This document shows, piece by piece, positions 28,030-37,500 of a stretch of 64,000 nt of DNA. The position numbers and the translations under genes were made by a program. The DNA is taken from positions 3,308,199-3,372,198 of the forward strand of contig NZ_CP025999.1 of the NCBI RefSeq assembly GCF_003086695.1, read 5' to 3'. The notes beneath the pieces were generated by a model. The model saw only the letters and a program-made list of their open reading frames with translations, searched no databases and had not been told where the DNA came from. Every line of letters starts with the position of its first letter. Position 1 is the first letter of the stretch. This stretch comes from Stenotrophomonas sp. SAU14A_NAIMI4_8 (lineage in GTDB: Bacteria; Pseudomonadota; Gammaproteobacteria; Xanthomonadales; Xanthomonadaceae).

Positions 28030-30129
28030 ATGGCGATGTCCCTGGCCGAATGGCGCTACCTGCTGAACCGCCTGACCGGCCTGGCGCAGCGCAGCCTGGC
28101 CAGTCTGCGTACCCGCGGCTGGCGGGCCACCTGGCAGCGCATCCGCGTGCACACCCAGCGCGCCGTGCCGGCACCGCGCACGCCCCTGTACCTGCCCGCG
28201 GCGCAGGCCTTCGCGCCGTTCAGCGTTCCCAGCAGCGATGCGCCGCAGGTCAGCATCGTCATTCCCGTCTACAACCATGTGCAGCACACGCTGGCCTGCC
28301 TGCGCGCACTAGCGGCGCACCCACCGGCGGTGCCCTGCGAGATCCTGGTGGTCGATGACGGCAGCAGCGACCAGACCACGCAGTGGATGCCCCGCATCAG
28401 CGGCCTGCGCTACGAAGTGCGCGCGCAGAACGGCGGCTTCATCGAAGCCTGCAACGACGGCGTGTCGCGTGCGCGCGGCGACCATGTGGTGCTGCTGAAC
28501 AACGACACGGTGCCGCAGCCCGGCTGGCTGGACGCACTGCTGGACACCTTCCACAGCGTGCCTGACGCGGGCCTGGTGGGCAGCCAGCTGCTCTACCCGG
28601 ATGGCCGCCTGCAGGAATCGGGCGGGGTGATCTTCCGCGACGGCAGTGGCTGGAGCTACGGCCGTTTCGAAGCCGCCGACGATCCGCGCTACGCCAGCCT
28701 GCGCGATGTCGACTACTGTTCGGGTGCCGCGCTGATGCTGCCGCGCGCCCTGTGGCAGCAGCTGGGCGGCTTCGATACCCGCTACAAGCCGGCCTACTAC
28801 GAAGACACCGACCTGGCCTTCCGCGTGCGTGCGCAGGGCCTGCGCGTGCTGGTGCAACCGGCCAGCCGCGTGGTGCATGACGAAGGCACCAGCAACGGCA
28901 CCGACACCGGCAGCGGGGTGAAGGCCTACCAGGTGCGCAACCAGGGCATTTTTGCCAGCAAGTGGGCCGCTGAACTGGCCACGCACCCGGCGGTGGGCGA
29001 GGTGCCCTCGCCGGCCCTGCTGCTGCGCGGTCGCCGCCAGGTGCTGATCCTGGATGAGGAAGTGCCCCGCCCCGAGCGCGATTCCGGCTCGCTGCGGCAG
29101 ATGAACCTGATCCGCCTGCTGCTGCAGGGCGGCGCCCACGTGGTGTTCGTACCGACCCGCCGCGAGCATGCCGGCGAGGCCACCGAAGCCCTGCAGCGGA
29201 TGGGCGTGGAAGTCTGGTATGCACCGTTCCTGGACGGCGTGGCCGGCTGGCTGCGTACCCACGGCGCACGATTCGATGTGGTGATGCTGGTGCGCCACCA
29301 CGTCGCCAACGCCTGCCTGCCGCTGGTCAAGCGCTACGCGCCGCAGGCACGCACCGTGTTCGACACGGTCGATCTGCACTACCTGCGCGAACGCCGCGGT
29401 GCCGAAGTGGCCGGTGATGCCGGCCTGTTGCGCAACGCCGAACGCACCCGCGCCAGCGAACTGGCGGTGATGGACCAGTGTGACGTGACGGTGCTGGTCA
29501 GCGCCGCCGAGCGCGAGCAGCTGCAGGCCGATGCGCCGCAGGTGCAGGTCGAATTGATTTCCAACCTGCACGAAGTCGCAGGTGCCGGCGCGCCCTGGGC
29601 CCAGCGCCACGATCTGGTGTTCGTGGGCGGGTTCGGCCATCCGCCGAACCTGGATGCGATGGCGTGGTTCATCGGTGACGTGTTTGCCATTCTGCGCGCG
29701 CGGTTGCCGCAGGTGCAGCTGCACGTGATCGGTGCCGGCGCCCCGGACAGCCTGAAGGCGCTGGCGGCCACCCAGCCGGGCGTGCAGATGCACGGCTTCG
29801 TCGAAGACATCACCCCGTACATGGACGGCGCGCGCATCGCCATCGCGCCGCTGCGCTTCGGCGCCGGGGTGAAGGGCAAGATCAACCTGAGCATGGCCCA
29901 CGGCCAGCCCGTGGTCGGCACCACCTGCGCGGTGGAAGGCATGCACCTGCAGGCCGGTCGCGACGTGCTGGTGGCCGACACCGCCGAAGCCTTTGCCGAC
30001 GCCGTCGCGCGCCTGTACCAGGACCCGCAGCTGTGGCAGCAGTTGTCCGACGCGGGGCTGGACAATGTCGCCCGGCATTTTTCGCTGGATGCCGCACGCG
30101 CCACCGTGCAGCGCGTGTTCTTCCGCTAG
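28030..30129 (+). CDS. Two-domain glycosyltransferase (GT2 + GT4-like)
   Basis: 699 residues. The N-terminal half is a GT2 enzyme: VSIVIPVYNH near 74, VVDDGSSDQ near 108, LLNNDTVPQPGWL near 157 and YYEDTDLAFRVRAQG near 257, the usual nucleotide-sugar and Asp motifs. The C-terminal half (~330-699) resembles a GT-B enzyme: VFVGGFGHPPN near 533 and the APLRFGAGVKGKINLSMAHG donor site near 615. The fusion suggests two consecutive sugar additions to one acceptor, as in O-antigen or glycan synthesis; the acceptor is unknown and no other sugar genes surround it. GGAG 11 bp before ATG 28030 supports that start. No membrane segment. It converges on the next gene with overlapping stops. Confidence 0.88.
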   Translation: MAMSLAEWRYLLNRLTGLAQRSLASLRTRGWRATWQRIRVHTQRAVPAPRTPLYLPAAQAFAPFSVPSSDAPQVSIVIPVYNHVQHTLACLRALAAHPPAVPCEILVVDDGSSDQTTQWMPRISGLRYEVRAQNGGFIEACNDGVSRARGDHVVLLNNDTVPQPGWLDALLDTFHSVPDAGLVGSQLLYPDGRLQESGGVIFRDGSGWSYGRFEAADDPRYASLRDVDYCSGAALMLPRALWQQLGGFDTRYKPAYYEDTDLAFRVRAQGLRVLVQPASRVVHDEGTSNGTDTGSGVKAYQVRNQGIFASKWAAELATHPAVGEVPSPALLLRGRRQVLILDEEVPRPERDSGSLRQMNLIRLLLQGGAHVVFVPTRREHAGEATEALQRMGVEVWYAPFLDGVAGWLRTHGARFDVVMLVRHHVANACLPLVKRYAPQARTVFDTVDLHYLRERRGAEVAGDAGLLRNAERTRASELAVMDQCDVTVLVSAAEREQLQADAPQVQVELISNLHEVAGAGAPWAQRHDLVFVGGFGHPPNLDAMAWFIGDVFAILRARLPQVQLHVIGAGAPDSLKALAATQPGVQMHGFVEDITPYMDGARIAIAPLRFGAGVKGKINLSMAHGQPVVGTTCAVEGMHLQAGRDVLVADTAEAFADAVARLYQDPQLWQQLSDAGLDNVARHFSLDAARATVQRVFFR

Positions 30130-31691
30130 TCCGCCTGGCCACCGGCCTGGCGCAGCCGCTGTTCGAAGGCGGCCAGTTCAGGCAGGTCCGGTTGCAGCCG
30201 CCGCACCTGCTCGACCGCGCCGGCAGCGAACTGCACATCGCCGCGCCCCAGGCGTTCGCTGCCGATCGCCAGCCAGCGCTGGGCCAAGCGCACCCGCGCG
30301 CCGGGCAAGGCCGATGCGGTGGGCGCCAGGGTCTGCCACGCCTGCAGGCAGGCCCCGGCAGCCTGCACGCGGTTCTGCCGCAGGTTGTCGTCGAAGCAGC
30401 GCTGGCTGGCCGGCAGCAGCCGTGCCGCCGCCGCTCGCACCCGGGGGTCGCGCGGCGCCAGTGACTGCGCCTCGCGCAATGCATCGTAGGCACTGTGCCC
30501 CGGCGGGCTGATCCACTGCTGCGCACGTTCAGCGCGTTCGATCCGGGCCAGATGCCCACGCAGCAGTCGCTCGCGCTGCGCACGCCCCTGCCCCGGCAGC
30601 TGCAGCGCCTGTTCGGCCTGGCGGGCGCGCTGCACGCGTTGCAGGTCCTGCTGCAGGGCCAGTGGCGAAGCGCCCAGCGCGGTGGCCAGGCCGCGATCAT
30701 GTTCGGCGGCCTGGAACTGGAAATCTTCGGCATGGCGCTGGCTTCGCAGCAGCAGCGCCTGCAGGGTCTGCTCGCGGCCACGGATCGCCGCAGCATCATC
30801 AGCGGTCACCGCCAGCACGGCCAGGAATCCCTCGGCAGCGGCATCCAGCTGATGCCGCTGCAGCGCACGCTGGGCCTGCCGCAGGCGTTGTTCGGTGGCC
30901 TGGGCCAGTGCCTCCTGGGTGGCTGGCAGGTCCGAATGCCCGGGATCGAAACGGCGCGCCCGCTGCACGGTCTCCGACGCGGCGGCCAACGCGCCCTGCC
31001 CGGCCTGCACGCGCGCTTCCTGCAACAGATCGCTCAGCGCGTCTTCGCGCCCTTCCAGCGCCGACAGATTGTCCGGCTGCAAGGCCAACACCCGCTGGAA
31101 CAGCGGCAGCGCGCTGTTTTCTCCCTCGTCCAGGCGCCCCGCCGCGAAGGCATTGCGGGCCTGCGCCAGCAGCGCGCCGACGCCGGCCCCGGCACGCCGC
31201 CGCGCCAGCAGCTGCTGCGCCACGGCATCGGTCTGTGCCTGTGGCACCTGCAGTTCGCGGGCCAGCGCCAGCCGCTGCGCACAGCCGTCCAGATCACCAG
31301 CCTGCAGTCGCTCGCGGGCCTGCTGCAAGGCGGCCGCACCGGTCTGCGCCAGCCCCTGGCGCGCCAACGGGCGGTCGCCATCGAGTGCCAACACCGCTTG
31401 GTAGCGCTCGCGTGCACCGCTGCCGTCGGCCGCTGTCAGGCGTCCGGCAGCCAGCGCGCGGTCGCCCTCGGCCAGCAACTGCTCGATCTGCGAATCATCC
31501 CAGAACCAGTCGGCCAACGGCCTGCGTACCAGCACCAGCAGCAGGAACACCGCTACTGCGGCGAGCAGCGCCCAGCGCCACACCCGGCGTGCATGCCGGG
31601 CCTGCAGCCACCACCAGCGGCCCTCGCGACGGACACGGTCCAGCGCCGGGTGCGCCGTGCCGTGTGCGGGGTGCGGGGGCTCGCGTTCCAT
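30126..31691 (-). CDS. Membrane-anchored TPR-like protein of unknown function
   Basis: 521 residues. A Trp/Arg-rich N terminus (RREGRWWWLQARHARRVWRW) precedes one membrane helix (~40-57); the remainder is outside the cytoplasm by the positive-inside rule. It is built of repeated alpha-helical pairs rich in Ala, Leu, Gln and Arg, such as RERYQAVLALDGDRPLARQG and LFQRVLALQPDNLSALEGRE, which follow a TPR spacing. I do not recognise a specific family. It sits 30 bp after relA on the same strand and its stop overlaps the convergent glycosyltransferase stop. A scaffold function in the envelope is likely; partners are unknown. Confidence 0.7.
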   Translation of the reverse strand: MEREPPHPAHGTAHPALDRVRREGRWWWLQARHARRVWRWALLAAVAVFLLLVLVRRPLADWFWDDSQIEQLLAEGDRALAAGRLTAADGSGARERYQAVLALDGDRPLARQGLAQTGAAALQQARERLQAGDLDGCAQRLALARELQVPQAQTDAVAQQLLARRRAGAGVGALLAQARNAFAAGRLDEGENSALPLFQRVLALQPDNLSALEGREDALSDLLQEARVQAGQGALAAASETVQRARRFDPGHSDLPATQEALAQATEQRLRQAQRALQRHQLDAAAEGFLAVLAVTADDAAAIRGREQTLQALLLRSQRHAEDFQFQAAEHDRGLATALGASPLALQQDLQRVQRARQAEQALQLPGQGRAQRERLLRGHLARIERAERAQQWISPPGHSAYDALREAQSLAPRDPRVRAAAARLLPASQRCFDDNLRQNRVQAAGACLQAWQTLAPTASALPGARVRLAQRWLAIGSERLGRGDVQFAAGAVEQVRRLQPDLPELAAFEQRLRQAGGQAD

Positions 31692-31721
31692 GCGTGCAGG
31701 GTAGCCGGGGCAGCGTGAAGC

Positions 31722-33878
31722 TCAGCCCAGACGACGCGCCTCGCTCACGCCCGGCAGCGCATCCAGCTTGCCCAGCAGATTGGACAGCTGACCATAGTCG
31801 GTCACCTTCAGGCGCAGCCGCAGATGCGCGCGGCCGCTGTTGCGCACGTTGTCGCTGTGGATATCCAGCACGTAGGCATCTTCCTGCGCGATCAGGTTGG
31901 TGATGTCCTTCAGCAGCCAGCGGCGGTCCACCGCATCGACCACCACGTCCACCTCGTAGCCACCGCCGGCCTGGCCCCATTCCACCGGCAGGATCCGCTG
32001 CGGACTGGTCGCGGCCAGTCGGGCCAGCGCCGCGCAGTCGGCGCGGTGCACGGTCACGCCACGGCTGCGGGTCAGGTAACCGACGATGGGTTCGCCGGCC
32101 ACCGGCTGGCAGCAGCGCGCCAGCTGCACCAGCAGGTTGCCCACGCCCTGCACGGTGAACTTGGATTTTCCCAGGTTTTCCCGGCGCGCGGTCGGCCGCG
32201 GCAGGGCCGGCGCCGGGGCCGGCTGGCTGGCCGCACGTTCGGCTTCCAGCAATGCACGGCTGACCTGGTTGGGCCCGGTATCGCCCAGCGCCACCTGGAT
32301 GTACAGATCATCCACGCTGTCGGCATGGAATTTCTTCGCCGCGCCGGCCAGGTCGGCATGCTGCAGGCCCAGCCGCTTCAGTTCGCGTTCCAGCAGCTCG
32401 CGCCCGGCATGCACGTTGCGCGCCCGGTCCAGCTTGTGGAACCAGCTGCGCACCTTTTCGCGCGAGCGGTTGCTGGCCAGGAAGCCCAGCGCGGGCATCA
32501 GCCAGTCACGGCGCGGGTCGGCCTCCTTGCCGGTGAGGATCTCGACACGGTCACCGCTGCGCAGCCGGTAGGTCAGCGGCACGATGCGCCCGTTGACCTT
32601 CGCGCCACGGCAGCGGTGCCCGACCATGGTGTGCACTTGGTAGGCGAAATCCAGCGGCGTGGCGCCCTGCGGCAGGTCCAGCACTTCATCCTTCGGGCTG
32701 AGCGCATAGACCCGGTCTTCGGTCAATTCGGCATCCAGCGCCCCGGCCAGTTCATTGCCCTGGCCGTCCTGCGCCTGCTCCAGCAACTGGCGCATCCAGG
32801 TGATCTTGCGGTCGAAGGCCTTTTCCGCACCCTTGCCGCCTTCCTTGTACTTCCAGTGCGCGGCCACGCCCAGTTCGGCCTGGGCGTGCATGTCGTGGGT
32901 GCGGATCTGCACTTCGATCGTGCGCCCTTCCGGGCCGACCACGGCGGTATGCAGCGAACGGTAGTCGTTGGCCTTGGGCCGGGCGATGTAATCGTCGAAC
33001 TCGCTGGGCACCGGTGCCCACAGCGCGTGCACCACGCCCAGCGCGGCGTAGCAGGCGGCCACGTCGTCCACCATCACCCGCACCGCGCGGATGTCGTACA
33101 ACTGGTCGAAGGCCAGCCGCTTCTTCTGCATCTTCCGCCAGATGCTGTAGATGTGCTTCGGGCGGCCGCTGACTTCGGCCTGCAGGCCCTGCGCCGCCAG
33201 TTCGCGCGACAGCACCTTCTTCACGTTTTCCACGTAGCGCTCGCGGGCGATACGGGTCTCGTCCACCTCGCGCGCAATGCGGCGGTAGGTGTCCGGCTCC
33301 AGATGGCGGAACGCCAGGTCTTCCAGTTCCCACTTCAACTGCCAGATGCCCAGCCGGTTGGCCAGCGGCGCATGGATGTCGCGGGTCAGCTGGGCCAGCG
33401 CACGGCGCTGCGGTTCGTCCAGCTTGTCGGCCGCGCGCATGCGCGCCAGTTGCCGGGCCAGCAGGATCGGCACCACCCGCAGGTCGCGGATGATGGCCAG
33501 CAGCAGACGGCGCAGGCCTTCGCTGTTGCGGCCCGCTTCGCGGCCGGCGTGCAGCGCCCAGACCGGATCGGCCGCGTCCTGGCCGTCCAGCAGACCGGCC
33601 ACGGCCGTTGCATGGTTGCCCAGCGGCAATGCGTCCAGGTGCTCGCGCAGGGCCGGCAGATCGAACAACAGCGCGGCCAGCACCACGCTCTCATCCGAAG
33701 TGAGCATGGCCAGCGCATCCAGGGTGTCACCCAGCACCGACCAGTTCGCGCGCATGGACGGCTCTGCGTCCGCGCCCGGCCATCGCTCGCGCAGGGCCTG
33801 GCGCAGCGGGGCCGGCAGCACCGCTGCCGAAGGTCGGTTCAACAAGGCATCCAGGCCGGGGACGGAAGCGCGGTTCAC
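31722..33878 (-). CDS. relA: GTP pyrophosphokinase RelA
   Basis: 718 residues. N-terminal pseudo-hydrolase domain without the HD metal motif, synthetase domain (~230-345) with the EFDD signature (the ExDD motif of monofunctional RelA, near 291), RPKANDYRSLHTAV and VQIRTHDMHAQAE, then TGS (~395-455), helical and zinc-finger region, and a C-terminal ACT domain (~645-715). It makes (p)ppGpp on stalled ribosomes during amino-acid starvation. Translation starts with GTG at 33878; no in-frame ATG is close upstream. A second, unrelated RelA/SpoT-domain gene is at 57.4 kb. Confidence 0.95.
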   Translation of the reverse strand: MNRASVPGLDALLNRPSAAVLPAPLRQALRERWPGADAEPSMRANWSVLGDTLDALAMLTSDESVVLAALLFDLPALREHLDALPLGNHATAVAGLLDGQDAADPVWALHAGREAGRNSEGLRRLLLAIIRDLRVVPILLARQLARMRAADKLDEPQRRALAQLTRDIHAPLANRLGIWQLKWELEDLAFRHLEPDTYRRIAREVDETRIARERYVENVKKVLSRELAAQGLQAEVSGRPKHIYSIWRKMQKKRLAFDQLYDIRAVRVMVDDVAACYAALGVVHALWAPVPSEFDDYIARPKANDYRSLHTAVVGPEGRTIEVQIRTHDMHAQAELGVAAHWKYKEGGKGAEKAFDRKITWMRQLLEQAQDGQGNELAGALDAELTEDRVYALSPKDEVLDLPQGATPLDFAYQVHTMVGHRCRGAKVNGRIVPLTYRLRSGDRVEILTGKEADPRRDWLMPALGFLASNRSREKVRSWFHKLDRARNVHAGRELLERELKRLGLQHADLAGAAKKFHADSVDDLYIQVALGDTGPNQVSRALLEAERAASQPAPAPALPRPTARRENLGKSKFTVQGVGNLLVQLARCCQPVAGEPIVGYLTRSRGVTVHRADCAALARLAATSPQRILPVEWGQAGGGYEVDVVVDAVDRRWLLKDITNLIAQEDAYVLDIHSDNVRNSGRAHLRLRLKVTDYGQLSNLLGKLDALPGVSEARRLG

Positions 33879-34010
33879 AGCATCGAACGTTGGACAATGA
33901 GTCCACTACACTAGCGCCAGCACCGTTCAGGAACAATCGCCGCGCTGCGCATGACCGGGCATGAACACATGCCGTTACACTCGCGGTCATCCAAAACGAG
34001 AGTCCCGCCC

Positions 34011-34550
34011 ATGGTTTCCCGCCCTCTTCCCCGTGCACGGCTGCATCTGTTGGCCAGCGCTGCGCTGCTGCTGGCCCTGTCCACCCCTGCGCTGGCCCAG
34101 CGCGTGGTGGAAGGCGACCTGCAGCAGCAGATGAGCCCGGCCGAGTTCCAGGCCGCCGGCCTGGACAAGCTGTCCGCCACCGAACTGGCGTCGCTGAACC
34201 GCTGGCTGCAGGGCAAGGTGGAGGCGGCCACCACCCAGGCCGTGGCCGCCGTGCGCGAAGAGGCCCGCGAGGAAGGCCGCCAGGAAGTGATCGTGAAGAA
34301 CCGTGGGTTCTTCGATTTCGGCAGCAAGGAGCCGATCAACGCGATCCTGCAGGGCGAGTTCCGTGGCTTCGGCAAGGGCCGGGTCTACGCGCTGGACAAC
34401 GGCCAGCAGTGGGAACAGATCGATGCCAGCAGCGTGAGCGGCGTGCGCAAGCAGAACCCGAACGTCAGCATCAGCCCCGGCATGATGGGCGTGTGGTACA
34501 TGAAGGTCGAAGGCGTGAACACCCAGCCCAAGGTGCGCCGTACCAAGTAA
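34011..34550 (+). CDS. Periplasmic protein of unknown function
   Basis: 179 residues. Clear signal peptide ending LSTPALAQ (cleavage near 30), so exported. Residues 34-90 are helical and charged (QQQMSPAEFQAAGLDKLS, then EEAREEGRQE), resembling a short coiled coil. The C-terminal half (FFDFGSKEPINAILQGEFRG, RVYALDNGQQWEQID) is a small beta-rich domain that recurs in Xanthomonadaceae exported proteins; I know no function. It lies between the divergent relA start and the convergent hrpA stop, so it is transcribed alone. A longer frame upstream starts at 33951 but lacks a signal. Confidence 0.8.
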   Translation: MVSRPLPRARLHLLASAALLLALSTPALAQRVVEGDLQQQMSPAEFQAAGLDKLSATELASLNRWLQGKVEAATTQAVAAVREEAREEGRQEVIVKNRGFFDFGSKEPINAILQGEFRGFGKGRVYALDNGQQWEQIDASSVSGVRKQNPNVSISPGMMGVWYMKVEGVNTQPKVRRTK

Positions 34551-34583
34551 CGGCGGCGCCGGGCCTGGCACGGCGCTGTCCGA

Positions 34584-37500
34584 TTACAGCTGGCGCAATG
34601 CGGTTACCCGCTGCGCCAGCTTCTTGGCTGAAATGCCGGTGCGTGCGCCCAGCTCCTGGGCGAACAGGGAAACACGCAGCTCTTCCAGGTCCCAGCGCAG
34701 GGCCTGCCATTGCGGGCGCTCGCGCAGTCCCTGCTCCTCGCCGGTGCGCAACGCATCCAGGAACGGATGCAATTCCAGCATGCGCGCCTGGTCGCGCGGC
34801 GGATCGCGCTTGGCGCGTTCGGTGCGCAGAATCATCGCCTTCAGGTAACGCGGGTACTGGGCCAGTGCATCGGCCGGCGTATCGCGCAGGAAGCCGGGGT
34901 GGATCAGGCCCACCAGCTGCGCTTCCATGTCATCCAGGTTGCCGCGCGCCCAGCCCATCAACGGCGCTTCCAGCAGCGGCTTCAGTTCTCCCACCAGGCC
35001 CAGGATGGTCTCGGCCAGTTTCAGCCGCTGCATAGCCTCGCCGAACAGCGCCTTGGCCACCTGCTCGCGTCGCTGCTCGAACGCGCCGGCATCGCGGATG
35101 TCGCCCAGACCGTCGGCCAACACCGCGTTCATCGCCGCATCCACCAGATCGCCACGCAGGCGTTCCTGCGATTCAATGGCCGCGTACAGCAGGCCGGTCT
35201 TGGCGCCCACCGGCAACTGCTTGCGGGCCTGCTTCACCTTGTCCGACAGGGCGATTTCCAGCAAGCGGCGCACGCCCAGCGGATGCGCTTCCTCGGCCTG
35301 CTGGCGGTCGGCGAAGATGCGCAGCGCCACGCTGTCCCCTTCATCCAGCAGCGCCGGGTAGGCCGGCACGCCGGCTTCACCGGGCACCTGCAAGGGAATC
35401 GGCGTGGACGGGAAGCTGCGCAGGCCGTCGGCCGCCATCTCGCGGCCGGCGCGTGCAGCAAAGGCATCGCCGGCACGGCTGCCGAACTTCGCGCGCAGCG
35501 CGTCCAGATCGCGCGAACTGGCCAGCACCTTGCCGTGCTCATCGCGCAGCCGCAGGTTCATGTGCAGGTGCGGCTCGATCGAGGTGGGCTCGAAATCGGT
35601 GGCCGCCACCTGCGCGCCGGTGGCACGCGACAGGAAGCGCGCCAGCTCGCCGGTGATCGCGTCGGCGCTGGGTTGTGGGAAGGCCTCGAAGAATGCCCGG
35701 GCGAAATCCGGTGCGGGCACGTAGTTGCGGCGCATGGCCTTGGGCAGGCTGCGGATCAGCGCCGCGGCCTTGTCGGCCACGAAGCCCGGCGCCAGCCAGC
35801 CCAACTGCACCGGATCCAGCGCGTTCAACAGGTGCAGCGGCACGTCCAGGGTTACGCCGTCGTCGTCGCTGCCCGGCTCGAAGCGGTAGTGCAGCGGCAG
35901 CCGCGCCTGGCCCAGCGCCAGATACTTGGGGTAGCGCTCCTGCTCGCTGCCTTCGCCGGGCAACAGGTCGACCAGCGACCAGTGCAGGCCCTTGCGCTGT
36001 TCCGGCGGCAGGGTCTTCCACCACGCATCCAGGCCCGATGCCGAATGGATCTGCGGCGGTACGCGGTCCAGGTACCAGCGCGCCTGCCAATCCTCGTCGG
36101 CCACGATACCGGCGCGGCGCAGCTTGGCCTCTTCCTCGCGGGCCTGTTCCAGCACCTTGTGGTTGTCGGCCACGAAACTGGCGCGGGTGTTGATTTCGCC
36201 GGTCACCAGCGCCTGGCGCACGAAGATGTCATGCGCCTCGCCCGGTTCGATGCGGCCGTAGTGCACCGGCTTCTTCGGGGCCAGCACCAGGCCGAACAGG
36301 CTGATCTGTTCCGAGGCCAGCACCTGGCCCTGCGCGCGCGACCAGTGCGGGTCGAAGTGCTTGCGCAGCAGCAGGTGCGGCAGTTCGGCAATCACCCAGT
36401 CCGGCTCGATGGCCGCCAGAGTCATGCCCCAGACCTTCTGCGTGTCCAGCAGGTTGGCCGCCAGCAGCCACGGCGGCGGGCGCTTGGACAGCGCCGAACC
36501 CGGGAACGGCAGGAAGCGGCGCTGGCGCGGCGCCTGGAAATCGCCCTTGTCGGTGCGGTGGCCCACCTGCGTGGGCAGGCCGGCGATCAACGCACGGTGC
36601 AGGGTCTGGTAGGCGGCCGCGCGCACACGCTCGCTGAAGCCACCCCCGGCAGGCACTTCGTCCTTCTGCGCACGCGCCGCCACCGGTGCCGGCACGGCCT
36701 CGGTCTTGCCTTCGCGGGCCAGGCGCGCAGCGCGGTGCAACTGGCCACGGGTGGCCTTCACCGCGGCCGCGTCGTCACGCGCTGGGGCCGGCGCACTGCT
36801 GCCGGCCAGCAGCGGTGCCATCGCCGCATCGCTGGCTTCTTCCTTCCAGCCCAGCTCTTCGCACAGCAAGCGCAGCTGGCGGTGCAGCTCGCGCCATTCG
36901 CGCATGCGCAGGAAGCCCAGGAAATGGCGGCCGCACCAGTCGCGCAGTTTCGATTGGGTCAGGTCTTCGTGGGCCGTGCGATAGCCATCCCACAGGCGCA
37001 GCACGCCCACGAGTTCAGAGCGCCCATCGGCGAACTGCGCATGCGCACTGTCAGCCGCACCACGCGCTTCGGGCGGACGTTCGCGCGGGTCCTGGATGCC
37101 CAGGAACGAGGCGATCACCAGCATCGGCCGCAGGCAACCTGCCGCCTGCGCGGCCACCAGCATGCGCGCCAGCTTCACGTCCACCGGCAGGCGTGCCATC
37201 TGCTTGCCGATGGTGGTCATGCGCCGCTCGGCATCGATCGCGCCCAGTTCGGTCAGCTGCTGCCAACCATCGGCCACCGCGCGCTCGTCCGGCGCTTCCA
37301 GGAACGGGAAGTCCTCGATGCGGCCCAGGCCCAGCTGCAGCATGCGCAGGATCACCCCGGCCAGGCTGGAGCGGCGGATTTCCGGATCGGTGAACTCCGG
37401 CCGCGCCTGGAAATCGGCTTCGGCATACAGGCGGTAGCAGATGCCCTCGGCAATACGGCCGCAGCGGCCCTTGCGCTGGTTGGCACTGGCCTGCGAGATC

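Noticed and set aside
30126..31691. PilF/PilW-type pilotin for the repeat protein
   Set aside because: PilF is a ~250-residue lipoprotein; this protein is twice as long, has an uncleaved membrane helix and no lipobox.
31824..33914. A ~700-codon plus-strand frame opposite relA
   Set aside because: Shadow frame caused by strong third-position GC bias; the relA motifs on the minus strand are decisive.
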